This document shows positions 8,401-17,089 of a stretch of 64,000 nt of DNA, one piece after another. Under the pieces are notes generated by a model. The model saw nothing but the letters and a program-made list of their open reading frames with translations, was not told where the DNA came from and searched no databases. Every line of letters begins with the position of its first letter. Positions within the stretch are counted from its first letter, which is position 1. The position numbers were made by a program, and so were the translations under genes. The stretch comes from JBBIQS01 sp037442205 (lineage in GTDB: Bacteria; Myxococcota; Myxococcia; Myxococcales; UBA5297): NCBI GenBank assembly GCA_037442205.1, contig JBBIQS010000021.1:1-64000 (forward strand). Direction: 5' to 3'.

Positions 8401-9522
8401 GTGTCGAACCTGGTGCGGTACGAGTTGCTGAAGGAAGACCCCTCGACCAAGGCGCGCAGAGGCCGGTTGCACACTCCCCACGCCGTGGTCGAGACCCCGG
8501 TGTTCATGCCGGTGGGCACGGTGGGCTCGGTCAAGGCGCTGGGCCCCGACGACCTGGCCCGCGACGACGCCCGGATCATCCTCGGCAACACCTACCACCT
8601 CTACCTGCGCCCCGGGCACGAGCTGGTCAAGCAGATGGGCGGGCTGCACAAGTTCATCAGCTGGCCCAACGCCATGCTCACCGACAGCGGCGGCTTCCAG
8701 GTCTTCTCGCTGGCCGAGCGCCGGGTGATCACCGACGAGGGCGTCACCTTCCGCTCCCACCTCGACGGCTCCAAGCACCTGTTCAGCCCGGAGAGCGTGA
8801 TCGCCGTCGAGGAGGCGCTGGGGGCCGACATCATCATGGCCTTCGACGAGTGCCCGCCCGCCAAGAGCGAGCGCGCCTACTTCGAGCAGTCGCTCAAGCG
8901 CACCACCGCCTGGCTGCACCGGTGCGCCAAGGCCTGGAGCCGGGATCGCTCCTCGCTCTTCGGCATCGTCCAGGGCGGCCTGTTCGAGGACCTGCGCAAG
9001 CGCCACGCCGAGGAGGTGTGCGCGGTGGACCTGCCCGGCTACGCCCTGGGCGGCTACAGCGTCGGCGAGGAGCCGGCGGCGATGCACGCCGGCGTGGCCT
9101 ACAGCGCCCCACTGCTGCCCAGGGACAAGCCCCGCTATCTGATGGGCGTGGGCACCCCGGTCGACCTGGTGACCTGCGTCGGCTCCGGCGTGGACATGTT
9201 CGACTGCGTGCTGCCCACCCGCTGTGCCCGCAACGGCCTGCTCTTCACCAGCCAGGGCAAGCTGACCATCCGCAACGCCCAGTACGCCAAGGACCAGGCG
9301 CCGCCGGACCCCAACTGCAGCTGCTACACCTGCCGCACCTTCACCCGGGCCTACCTGCGCCACCTCTTCTCGGCGCAGGAGATCCTGGCGATGCGCCTGA
9401 ACACCATCCACAACGTCCACTACTTCCTGGACCTGATGGCGCAGGTTCGCCGGGCGATCGAGGAGGACCGCTTCCAGTCCTTCGCGCGTGAGTTCCTCTC
9501 GAGCCCGGCGGCCTGCCGCTGA
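8401..9522 (+). CDS. tgt: queuine/preQ1 tRNA-guanine transglycosylase
   Basis: Tgt exchanges guanine-34 for preQ1 in tRNAs for Asp, Asn, His and Tyr, the step before QueA. The 373-residue protein has the substrate-pocket motif LTDSGGFQVFSL, the tRNA-binding GSGVDMFDCVLPTR with the nucleophilic aspartate, and the zinc site CSCYTC followed by a histidine. The start is a GTG after AGAGGAAGAA, a good ribosome site at normal spacing. It lies 42 bases after the second MuiA-like gene, so queA, the two MuiA genes and tgt may be transcribed together. Confidence 0.97.
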   Translation: MSNLVRYELLKEDPSTKARRGRLHTPHAVVETPVFMPVGTVGSVKALGPDDLARDDARIILGNTYHLYLRPGHELVKQMGGLHKFISWPNAMLTDSGGFQVFSLAERRVITDEGVTFRSHLDGSKHLFSPESVIAVEEALGADIIMAFDECPPAKSERAYFEQSLKRTTAWLHRCAKAWSRDRSSLFGIVQGGLFEDLRKRHAEEVCAVDLPGYALGGYSVGEEPAAMHAGVAYSAPLLPRDKPRYLMGVGTPVDLVTCVGSGVDMFDCVLPTRCARNGLLFTSQGKLTIRNAQYAKDQAPPDPNCSCYTCRTFTRAYLRHLFSAQEILAMRLNTIHNVHYFLDLMAQVRRAIEEDRFQSFAREFLSSPAACR

Positions 9523-9538
9523 CCCGCGGGGTTTCCCC

Positions 9539-9580
9539 GTTCGCCCTGAGCGTAGCGGCGGAGCCGCGGAGTCGAAGGGC
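9539..9580. repeat. REP-like dispersed palindromic element, copy 1
   Basis: A 42-bp element just after tgt begins GTTCGCCCTGAGC and ends GAGTCGAAGGGC. Its ends can pair (GCCCT with AGGGC) around a GC-rich centre (GGCGGAGCCGC). The same end sequences recur in opposite orientation in the cardiolipin synthase/helicase gap. Elements with these ends are scattered between genes in many GC-rich bacteria (general knowledge). It could also act as the 3' hairpin of the tgt transcript. Confidence 0.6.
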
Positions 9581-9633
9581 CCGCGGCTCCAGCACACGCT
9601 GTACGCCACTCCTCCTCGCGTAGGCCGAACGCT

Positions 9634-10014
9634 CTACCTCGCGAGCAGGCGGCGCAGGCGACGCAGGCGTCGCCCCCTCAGCTCGACCACCGGGCGTCGC
9701 GCCCTGGCGATGGCCCGGATGGTGAGCAGCGCGAGGGCGGCCACGATTTGGCCGCCCATGATCACCCGGTTCACGTCGATGGCCGGGCGGAAGCGGACCT
9801 TGCCGCCCGAGATGACGTAGGCGCCGATCGGGCGGGCATTCATCCCGAAGCCAGCTCCGCCGCCTTCCTCCTTGGGCCCCGTGCCTCCGCCCGCTCCTCC
9901 GCGGATGACCGCCGCCGGCACGAACATGGCCCCGTCCCGCTCGATCGGGTCGCCGAACACCTTCTTGACGTTCATCGCGTCCTTCACTCCGCCGACCATT
10001 TCCTCGATCTGCAT
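9634..10014 (-). CDS. GerW/YtfJ family protein
   Basis: A 126-residue protein of the sporulation-named GerW/YtfJ family. The N-terminus MQIEEMVGGVKDAMNVKKVF and the block GDPIERDGAMFVPAA, then a glycine-rich segment and GFGMNARPIGAYVI, match the family core. The C-terminus adds a hydrophobic stretch (about 88-105) and a very basic tail. I chose the ATG at 10014; an earlier GTG-type extension adds only six residues. The family is found well outside endospore formers, so sporulation should not be inferred. Beyond its spore role in Bacillus the function is unknown. Confidence 0.8.
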   Translation of the reverse strand: MQIEEMVGGVKDAMNVKKVFGDPIERDGAMFVPAAVIRGGAGGGTGPKEEGGGAGFGMNARPIGAYVISGGKVRFRPAIDVNRVIMGGQIVAALALLTIRAIARARRPVVELRGRRLRRLRRLLAR

Positions 10015-10193
10015 GGCTGCGCACCTCCCCAAGGGTCGTCGCGCCCACGTTCACCCTCTGGATCTGCGCACCCCGCGCGGACGGGCCATCTCGGCAGGCC
10101 AAGCGGCGGGCTGGCGGCTTCCGGAGGAGCGGCCGAGGTAGACTAGAGCAGCGAGCGCCGGGGCGGCGGCTGGGCGAACGGGGTGTTCGGTTG

Positions 10194-11210
10194 ATGGCTC
10201 GAGGGCAGAGCAGAGGCGGAAGGCTGGCGCGCTGGCTCTTGCTCGTCGCCGCGCTGGGGCTCGGATGCGCCGCGGCTGGCTACTTCCTCTGGTCACCCTA
10301 TCCGACGACCGAGCGGCGCTTCGATCAGGGCCGCAACGGGCTGTGGCTAGGGCATCGCTGGCTCACCGGCCGCGAGGTGCGCACCGGCAAGCCGGTCGCC
10401 GAGGCGGACCGGAACCAGCTCCTCCAGACCCTCGGGTCCCACGGCATCCGCTGGGCGTTCGTCCATGCGGGTCCCATCAAGTCTGACGGCTCGGTAGCGG
10501 ACCTGCCGGGCGAATACCTCGCCGAACTGGTTCGGCTGTCGCCTCCAGGAGTGCGCTTCCTCCCGTGGCTCGGGGCGCTGTCGCACCACCTGGCGATGGG
10601 CAATCCGCAGTGGCGGCAATCCTTCTTGCGGACGCTGCAGGCGTGGCGGGACGCCGGTTTCGCCGGGGTCCACCTGGACATCGAGCCGCTGCGGGACGAG
10701 CACCCGGGCTACTCCGAGCTGCTCATGGAGATCCGCGCCCACTTCGGCCCCGACTACGTGATCAGCCACGCCACGCGGAGGGCGGGACCGTACGGCTGGA
10801 CGGCCGGCCCGCTGCACGAGAACTTCTGGTCGGAGCGCTACTACCGCGAGCTGATGGAGCTGACCGACCAGACGGTGCTGATGGCCTACGACACCACTTT
10901 CAGCCGGGAGAAGCTCTACGTGGGCTTCGTCGGCCATCAGGCCGGGCTCTTGCTCGACTGGGCCTGTGCTCTTCCGCGCCACCAGGTGCTCATCGGCATA
11001 CCCTCGTTCGAGGACGCGCCGGCGGTCTCCATCCCGCGGGTCGAGAACCTCCGCAGCGCTTCCCTCGGCGTCCGCGCTGCCCTGGAGCGCCGCAATCCGG
11101 CGCGCTGCTTTGAGGGCGTGGCGGTCTACGCCGAGTGGGTGACCGACGCCTCGGAGTGGCAGGACTACCGCCGGTTCTGGATGGACGGCAATGAAGGGCC
11201 GGGCCGCTGA
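10194..11210 (+). CDS. membrane-anchored GH18-like barrel protein, function unknown
   Basis: A 338-residue protein with an N-terminal hydrophobic anchor or signal (WLLLVAALGLGCAAAGYF) followed by what looks like a TIM-barrel domain. The segment FAGVHLDIEP (about 156-165) resembles the catalytic strand of family 18 glycoside hydrolases, keeping the last Asp (D162) and the Glu (E164) of the DxxDxDxE motif but not the first Asp. Later blocks LMAYDTTF and VLIGIPSFED fit barrel strands 6 and 7 of that fold. A TTG three bases upstream is an alternative start. The substrate is unknown and a non-catalytic role is possible. Confidence 0.6.
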   Translation: MARGQSRGGRLARWLLLVAALGLGCAAAGYFLWSPYPTTERRFDQGRNGLWLGHRWLTGREVRTGKPVAEADRNQLLQTLGSHGIRWAFVHAGPIKSDGSVADLPGEYLAELVRLSPPGVRFLPWLGALSHHLAMGNPQWRQSFLRTLQAWRDAGFAGVHLDIEPLRDEHPGYSELLMEIRAHFGPDYVISHATRRAGPYGWTAGPLHENFWSERYYRELMELTDQTVLMAYDTTFSREKLYVGFVGHQAGLLLDWACALPRHQVLIGIPSFEDAPAVSIPRVENLRSASLGVRAALERRNPARCFEGVAVYAEWVTDASEWQDYRRFWMDGNEGPGR

Positions 11211-11264
11211 TTTCGCCTCGCGGTCCTTGCGTCTTCCGGCTGGGCGACGGGAGAATTCCCTCCC

Positions 11265-12617
11265 ATGCCCAGCGCTCTGCTCGCCCTGCTTCTCTGCGCC
11301 GCGCCCCCGGTCACCGAGGCCGAGAGCCTGGCCGCCAAGAATGACGCCGAGATTCTCTTCCTCAAGTTCGGCTCGGCGTCGGCTTCCGACTACTCGGAGC
11401 CGGAGCGTGAGCGGCTGGCGAAGGCGCTGCTGAAGGCGGCGCGCTCGGCGCGCCAGGATCGGGTCATCGCCCTGGGACTGGCGGAGCGCTCGGTCGCCCT
11501 GGCGAAAGACGCCGACGGGCTCGCGCTGCTGGCAGAGCTGGAGACCTCGCTGGATCAACGGAGCGCCGCAGCCCGGCACTACGACGAGGCTCTCGAGCTT
11601 TCGCCCAAGCACGTCGCGGCACTGCTCGGCCGGGCGGAGCTGGCGATGGAGGAGCGGGATTTTGGTCTGGCCACTTCGCTCTTCGAGCGGGCCAGGTCGC
11701 TCGGTGCCAAGGGCGCCGCGGCGCGACTCGCTCAGGCGAAGGCCGAGCAGCAGAAGCTCGAACGAGAGCAGAGCGAGCTCGCGCAGGCCGACCAGCGGAT
11801 CAAGGAGAAGGTCGCGGTCGCGGCCCGCAGCGCCACCCGAGACTGGATCCGCCAGGTCGACAAGCAGGACGAGGAGCGCGCCGCCAAGAGCCGGATGGCG
11901 CCCGACGGGGTCCGCCAGACTTCCATGGACCACTTCGTCTACAGCTACTCCGCCGGCGAGCGGGCCTCGGGCGAGATGGTGGCGCTGGAGATCAAGATCG
12001 AACGCCTGCTGGACAAGGTCTACGACTTCGCCAGCGACCTGCTGGGGCACCAGCTTTCAAAGAAGGTTGCGGTGTCGCTGCTCAACCGCGGCGAGTACCT
12101 GGCCCGCTATGCCGACAGCCCGATGGGCCGCGCCGCCGGCTTCTGGGACGGAAGGCAGATCGTCATCAACGGCGGGGCCGAGCTCGACGAGCACTTCGCC
12201 GAGGTGATGGTGCACGAGCTGACGCACGCCATGGTCAGCGACATCTCGGGCAACGGCAATCGTGTGCCGCGCTGGCTCAACGAGGGGCTGGCGGAGAACG
12301 TCCGGCTCAACGCCGTCGGTCAGAAGGGCGCGCTCAGCGCCCGCGAGCGCGGCGTGCTGGTCGGCCTGGCCAAGGCCGAGAAGCTGCCCAAGCTCAACCA
12401 GCTCGAGCCGATGTTCGCCTCGATGAGCCAGGACGTCCACCTCGCCTACCTGCTCTCCGGCGAGGCGGTGCGGCTGCTCGTCGAGCGCAAGAGCTACTCG
12501 GCGATGCGCGAGCTGCTGCGCGAGCTGGGCATGGGCAAGTCGCCGGCGCTGGCGCTGGAGCGCCACTTCCAGCGGGAAGAAGACCTGCAGTCCGAGCTGG
12601 AGGACGAGCTGCGCTGA
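11265..12617 (+). CDS. TPR-containing metallopeptidase, peptidase MA-like
   Basis: A 450-residue protein with a short signal-like N-terminus, TPR-type helices (about 65-150), a charged coiled region (about 150-210) and a C-terminal zinc metallopeptidase domain. The zinc motif HELTH is at 317-321, and WLNEGLAE (E340, E344) supplies the downstream glutamate of gluzincin-type enzymes, as in the peptidase MA-like family. The fold and motif support peptidase activity; no substrate can be named. It ends six bases from the convergent cardiolipin synthase gene. Confidence 0.8.
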   Translation: MPSALLALLLCAAPPVTEAESLAAKNDAEILFLKFGSASASDYSEPERERLAKALLKAARSARQDRVIALGLAERSVALAKDADGLALLAELETSLDQRSAAARHYDEALELSPKHVAALLGRAELAMEERDFGLATSLFERARSLGAKGAAARLAQAKAEQQKLEREQSELAQADQRIKEKVAVAARSATRDWIRQVDKQDEERAAKSRMAPDGVRQTSMDHFVYSYSAGERASGEMVALEIKIERLLDKVYDFASDLLGHQLSKKVAVSLLNRGEYLARYADSPMGRAAGFWDGRQIVINGGAELDEHFAEVMVHELTHAMVSDISGNGNRVPRWLNEGLAENVRLNAVGQKGALSARERGVLVGLAKAEKLPKLNQLEPMFASMSQDVHLAYLLSGEAVRLLVERKSYSAMRELLRELGMGKSPALALERHFQREEDLQSELEDELR

Positions 12618-12623
12618 GCCGGG

Positions 12624-14057
12624 TCAGAGGATCGGCGAGAGCAGCTGGGCCGCTCCATCGCCGAGGGCTGCCAGCGTCCCGCGGGCCTCGAGCCAGCCGG
12701 TGGTGATCTCCACGCTGTTCTCCAGGTCGGTGAGGAACTGGGCCTCGAGCACCTTGGCGAACTCCAGGTCGTGGACCAGCACGCTGGCCTCGAAGTTGAG
12801 GCGGAACGAGCGCATGTCGAGGTTGGCCGAGCCGATGATTCCCCAGGCGCCGTCGACGACCATGGTCTTGGCGTGCAGCATCGAGGGCTCGTACTCGAAG
12901 AGCCTGACCCCGGTCTCGACCAGCTGCGGGTAGTAGGAGCGCATCGCGGCGCGCAGGAAGGGGACGTCGCTCTGCCGCGGCACCAGGACCCGGATGTCGA
13001 CTCCGCGCAGCGCCGCCGCCTCCAGCGCCCGGGCGGTCGGCTCGTCGGGGACGAAGTAGGGGCTGGTGAGGTAGCAGCGGGTGGTGGCGGCGCCGATCCC
13101 CGAGAAGTAGACCATCCCGTGGGTGTTGGTCGGCTGGTCCGGCCCCGAGGGGAGCGCGGCGACGATCGACGAGGCGCCCGGGCAGGCGCTGGGAGAGGGG
13201 AGCTCGAGGGTCTGCCCGGTCTGGAAGTACCAGTCCTCGGCGAAGATCTCGGCCAGGTCGTGGACCGCCGGGCCGCGCAGCATCAGGTGCGAGTCCCGCC
13301 AGGCCTTCACCCGGCGCCGGGCCGCGCCCGAGTACTCGTCGCCGATGTTCATGCCCCCGGTGAAGCCGACCTCGCCGTCGACCACCAGGATCTTTCGGTG
13401 GTTGCGCAGGTGGACCGCCCAGCGGCGCCGCAGCGGGTTGACCGGGAGGAACTCCTCGACCCGGCCGCCGGCGTCGAGGATCGCCCGCACCCCCTCGCGG
13501 TCGATGTTCGCCGAGCCCACCGCGTCGTGCAGCAGCAGCACCTCCAGCCCGTCGCGGGCGCGCTTGGCCAGCAGCTCGAGGAATCGGCGGCCGGTCAGGT
13601 CCCCGGCGACGATGTAGTACTCGGCCCAGATCAGCTTCTTGGCCTCGAGGATGGCGCGCTCGATCTCGGCGAAGGCCCGCTGATTCTCGGTGAGCAGCTG
13701 CAGCCGGTTGCCGTAGGAGGCCGGCATCCCGGAGAGCCGCTCGGCCATCTCGAAGATGGAGCGCTCGGCGGCGCCGATGGCCGGCAGCTGCTCGCGCTGC
13801 AGCTGGTCATAGGCGGTCGCCTCGCGCACCCGCAGCGTGGCCTCGTGCCGGCGCCGGCGGGCCCGCTTGATCATCGGATTGGCCAGCAGGAAGTAGGCGA
13901 GCGCGCCGGCGATCGGAAGTGACAGGGCCGCGAAGACCCAGGCGATGGTGCTGGAGAAGCCGCGGCGGCGCTTGAGCGCGAAGCCGATCGCCAGCAGCGT
14001 CGACAGGGCATAGGCCACGCCGAGGGACGGCCAAAGGATGGCGACGAGCGCGCTCAC
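12624..14057 (-). CDS. cls: cardiolipin synthase
   Basis: Phospholipase D superfamily enzyme that condenses phosphatidylglycerol to cardiolipin at the inner membrane. The 477-residue protein starts with two membrane segments (about 5-25 and 38-60) and carries both HxKxxxxD motifs: HRKILVVDG followed by FTGGMNIGDEY, and HAKTMVVDG followed by IGSANLDMRSF. Length and order match bacterial Cls. The start is a GTG, with GGTGGG upstream as a weak ribosome site. Confidence 0.93.
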   Translation of the reverse strand: MSALVAILWPSLGVAYALSTLLAIGFALKRRRGFSSTIAWVFAALSLPIAGALAYFLLANPMIKRARRRRHEATLRVREATAYDQLQREQLPAIGAAERSIFEMAERLSGMPASYGNRLQLLTENQRAFAEIERAILEAKKLIWAEYYIVAGDLTGRRFLELLAKRARDGLEVLLLHDAVGSANIDREGVRAILDAGGRVEEFLPVNPLRRRWAVHLRNHRKILVVDGEVGFTGGMNIGDEYSGAARRRVKAWRDSHLMLRGPAVHDLAEIFAEDWYFQTGQTLELPSPSACPGASSIVAALPSGPDQPTNTHGMVYFSGIGAATTRCYLTSPYFVPDEPTARALEAAALRGVDIRVLVPRQSDVPFLRAAMRSYYPQLVETGVRLFEYEPSMLHAKTMVVDGAWGIIGSANLDMRSFRLNFEASVLVHDLEFAKVLEAQFLTDLENSVEITTGWLEARGTLAALGDGAAQLLSPIL

Positions 14058-14111
14058 CCCACCAGCATACCCGGGCTCGCGAAACTTGGGTTCGACCCCC
14101 GGTCGGCCCGA

Positions 14112-14176
14112 GCCCTTCGACGAGCTCAGGGCAGGCGAGCCGAGGGCCCCTCGATTTCGCTCGGGGCGAACTGAGG
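14112..14176. repeat. REP-like dispersed palindromic element, copy 2
   Basis: In the 168-bp gap between the cardiolipin synthase and helicase genes lies GCCCTTCGACGAGCTCAGGG followed by a second related half ending CGGGGCGAACTGAGG. The ends are the reverse complement of the ends of the element after tgt, so the two are related dispersed repeats in opposite orientation. The copies differ in their centres. Confidence 0.55.
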
Positions 14177-14225
14177 CGCGCCCAGCTTCCGCTTGGGCGA
14201 GTAACGGGAAAGGTGGGGCCGGCCG

Positions 14226-16979
14226 CTACTCCAGCCAGAAATAGGCGCTCTCGATCAGGGTGCGGTTGGCGGTGATCTTGGAGCGGACCGCCAGCATGGT
14301 CAGGGTCCGGTCGAGGTCGGCGTAGCGCTTGTCCTCGTCCTGCCGCATGGCCTGCATGCGCTTGCGATACTCGCGGTCCGCGCGCTCCATGTTGGCGCGG
14401 TCGCGCACCCGCTGCGCGGGATCCCTCTCGGCGAGCAGGGCCTGGCGGGCCTCCTCCCACTTCTTGCGGGCCCGCTCCACCGCGTCGCGGCTGGCCATCA
14501 GGCAGTCCTCGGCGTAGCGCATCGCCTTCTCGCGGGCGCCGTCCTGCTCGCCGAGCAGCTCCTCCTGGGCCACGGCCAGCACCTCGACCCTCGCACGCTC
14601 GAGCGCCTCCTCCTGCGCCTGGGCGACGGAGATGAAGGCAGGGCTCCGGCCCTTGGGCTCCTTGCCGGAGAGGCGGGAGATGGCCTCGCCGTCAGTCACG
14701 CTCAGGGAGCGGAAGCGGTCGCCGTCGCGCAGCAGCACCACGTGGACCAGCCGCTCCGGCGGGCGAGCGGCGGGAATCTCGAAGCGGTAGACGAACCACC
14801 AGCCTTCGCTGCCGGCCAGCGAGGCCAGCCGCGCCGGCAGCTCGGAGGCGTTGAGCGAGAGGTAGCTGATCGCCGGGGCGGGCTTGGCGCGCACCTCGCG
14901 GGCGGCCTGCTCGATCTGGGCGTTGGAGGCCTCGTCCTTGCCCAGCACCGCCTTGGCCAGCGCCCGAGAACCCTTCTTGCGGCGGTCGATGGCGGCCTTG
15001 GCGGTGGAGCCGGCGATCCGCAGCCGGCCTCGAACGTCGCCGTCGAAGCGCTCCAGGAGCAGCTCTCGGGCCTGGGCCATGCGGGCGCCGATGCGCCCCT
15101 CGAGGTCGGCGCGCAGGGCGGCGAAGGCCTTGTTGACCTCCTCCTCGGTGCGGCAGCCCTGGTAGATGCCCAGGACCCGCTTCTCGAAGTCGATGCCGCT
15201 CTCCAGCGCGCCGAGGATCTCGTCCGAGGCGCCGAACACGCCGTCGAACAGGGTCAGCTTCTTCTCCAGCAGCTCGTAGAGGCGGGCGTCGGCGGCGTTG
15301 GAGCGGTTGACGAAGTTGAGCACCAGCACGTCGCGGCTCTGGCCGTAGCGGTGGCAGCGGCCGATGCGCTGCTCGACGCGCTGGGGGTTCCAGGGCAGGT
15401 CGAAGTTCACCACCAGGTTGCAGAACTGGAGGTTGAGCCCCTCGGCGCCGGCCTCGGTGGAGATCAGGATTTGGGTCCGGTCGCGGAACTCCTCGACCAG
15501 GGCCCGCCGCTCGTCGGGGCCGGAGCCGTCGCCGGAGAGGATGGAGATCTTGCCGGCGTAGCCGCGCGAGCTCAGCAGCTGGCGCAGGTACTCCTGGGTT
15601 CGCTTGGATTCGGTGAAGACCACCGCCTTCTGCGGCCAGCGGTAGCCGGCGGCGACGCCGAAGGCCCGGTCCAGGGCGCGGCACAGGGCCTCGCCCTTGG
15701 CGTTGTACTTGATGGACTCGGCCAGGTCGGCGTAGTTGCGCAGCTCGAAGAGCTCGCCCTCCAGTGCGTCGAGGGTCGGAGGCGGCTTCCGCAGCTCGCG
15801 CTGCTCGCCGTCGGGGTCGCTGATCTCCTCCAGCTCCTCGTCGAACTCCCGCAGCTCCTCGAGCTCGCCGGGAGAGAGCGTCATCTCGAACTGCTTCTTG
15901 GCGCGGGCGGCCTTGATCCGTTCCTCGAGGCTGTCGACCAGCCGCCGCAGGGTGGGGGCGATGGCGTAGGTCGAGGAGGCCAGCAGCTTGCGGTAGACCA
16001 GCGTCAGCAGCGTGCGCCGCCCGGGCTCGATGGCCAGCAGCTCGGCGCGCCGCAGGTACTCGCTCACCTTCTCGTAGAGGTCGAGCTCCTCGGGGCTGGG
16101 GGTGAAGTCCTCGACCATCGAGCGGCGATCGGTGTAGCGGACGTACTCGCGCACCTGGCGGCGCAGGGTGCGCTGCACCACCGGGGCCAGGCGGCTCTTC
16201 AATTCCACCAGCGCCGCGCCGGCGGACTCCTCGCTGCAGCCGACGTACCTGGAGCGGAAGGCGTGCTCCGGGCCGAGCAGCGACTCGTCGAGGAAGCTCA
16301 CCAGTCCGAAGAGCTCCATCAGGTCGTTCTGCAGCGGGGTGGCGGTGAGCAGGATCTTGGGGCGGTTCTCGAGGCCGACCTTGAGGGCCTTGGAGGTCTT
16401 GTTGGTCGGTTTCCAGGCGTTGCGCAGCCGGTGGGCTTCGTCGATGACCACCAGATCCCAGGGGACGCGCGACAGCTCGTTGGCGCGCAGGGCGCCGAAC
16501 TGGATCGAGGCGATGACCGGGCCGTTCTGCTCGAAGACGGTGGGGCCGCGGAAGGTTCGGGCGAACTCGCCGTCGACGCAGACCGCCTTGAGGCCGAACT
16601 TCTCCAGCAGCTCGGCCTGCCACTGGGCGCGCAGCGGCGCCGGGCAGAGGATGAGGATCTTCCCGCGCCCCTCGGCGGCCATCTGGGCGATGACGATGCC
16701 CGCCTCGATGGTCTTCCCCAGTCCGACTTCGTCGGCCAGGATGCCGCCGCCCTTGCTCATGGCCTCCATGGCGAAGGCCGCGGCCTCGATCTGGTGGGGG
16801 TTGAGGTCGACGGTGGCGCTGGTGAGGGCGGTGGCGATGCGGGCGGCGCCGGTCTGGCGCAGCGCCAGCTCCTCCGCCACCAGCCGCTGGTGGAAGGGAG
16901 AGAGGGGAGTGTCGCTCGCGGATTCGAGCACCGCCGGCACCACACCGGAGACGTCTCCGGCCCCACGCACTTCACGCAT
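14226..16979 (-). CDS. SNF2-family DEAD/DEAH helicase (RapA-like)
   Basis: A 917-residue superfamily 2 ATPase. Motif I is LADEVGLGKTIEAG, motif II DEAH, motif III LTATPLQN, and motifs V-VI GLNLQFCNLVVNFDLPW then RVEQRIGRCHRYGQ. The arrangement fits RapA/HepA-like remodelers that act on RNA polymerase or protein-DNA complexes. The C-terminus is a long charged coiled coil. I place the start at the ATG at 16979 (MREVRGAGDV), preceded by GGGAG. An upstream in-frame TTG at 17051 coincides with the -35 box of a good promoter and is probably not a start. The gene is divergent from the hydrolase gene. Confidence 0.88.
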   Translation of the reverse strand: MREVRGAGDVSGVVPAVLESASDTPLSPFHQRLVAEELALRQTGAARIATALTSATVDLNPHQIEAAAFAMEAMSKGGGILADEVGLGKTIEAGIVIAQMAAEGRGKILILCPAPLRAQWQAELLEKFGLKAVCVDGEFARTFRGPTVFEQNGPVIASIQFGALRANELSRVPWDLVVIDEAHRLRNAWKPTNKTSKALKVGLENRPKILLTATPLQNDLMELFGLVSFLDESLLGPEHAFRSRYVGCSEESAGAALVELKSRLAPVVQRTLRRQVREYVRYTDRRSMVEDFTPSPEELDLYEKVSEYLRRAELLAIEPGRRTLLTLVYRKLLASSTYAIAPTLRRLVDSLEERIKAARAKKQFEMTLSPGELEELREFDEELEEISDPDGEQRELRKPPPTLDALEGELFELRNYADLAESIKYNAKGEALCRALDRAFGVAAGYRWPQKAVVFTESKRTQEYLRQLLSSRGYAGKISILSGDGSGPDERRALVEEFRDRTQILISTEAGAEGLNLQFCNLVVNFDLPWNPQRVEQRIGRCHRYGQSRDVLVLNFVNRSNAADARLYELLEKKLTLFDGVFGASDEILGALESGIDFEKRVLGIYQGCRTEEEVNKAFAALRADLEGRIGARMAQARELLLERFDGDVRGRLRIAGSTAKAAIDRRKKGSRALAKAVLGKDEASNAQIEQAAREVRAKPAPAISYLSLNASELPARLASLAGSEGWWFVYRFEIPAARPPERLVHVVLLRDGDRFRSLSVTDGEAISRLSGKEPKGRSPAFISVAQAQEEALERARVEVLAVAQEELLGEQDGAREKAMRYAEDCLMASRDAVERARKKWEEARQALLAERDPAQRVRDRANMERADREYRKRMQAMRQDEDKRYADLDRTLTMLAVRSKITANRTLIESAYFWLE

Positions 16980-17022
16980 CGACCGCTGCTCCCGCCGGCA
17001 AAGCCCTTCGAGGAAGGCGGCG

Positions 17023-17051
17023 ATGCTATGCGCTTCGATCTCTCGTTTCAA
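17023..17051 (-). promoter_or_regulatory. sigma70-type promoter of the helicase gene
   Basis: Reading the minus strand, TTGAAA (17051-17046) is followed after exactly 17 bases by TAGCAT (17028-17023). Transcription would begin near 17016, giving a leader of about 37 bases to the ATG at 16979. The fit supports the shorter protein start. Confidence 0.5.
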
Positions 17052-17089
17052 CCGGCAATCGTGCTCCGCTGGACGAGTAGGAACCGAAC

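Noticed and set aside
9634..10014. Evidence of endospore formation from GerW and SpoIID families
   Set aside because: Both families occur widely in non-sporulating Gram-negative bacteria, and the SpoIID copy is truncated.
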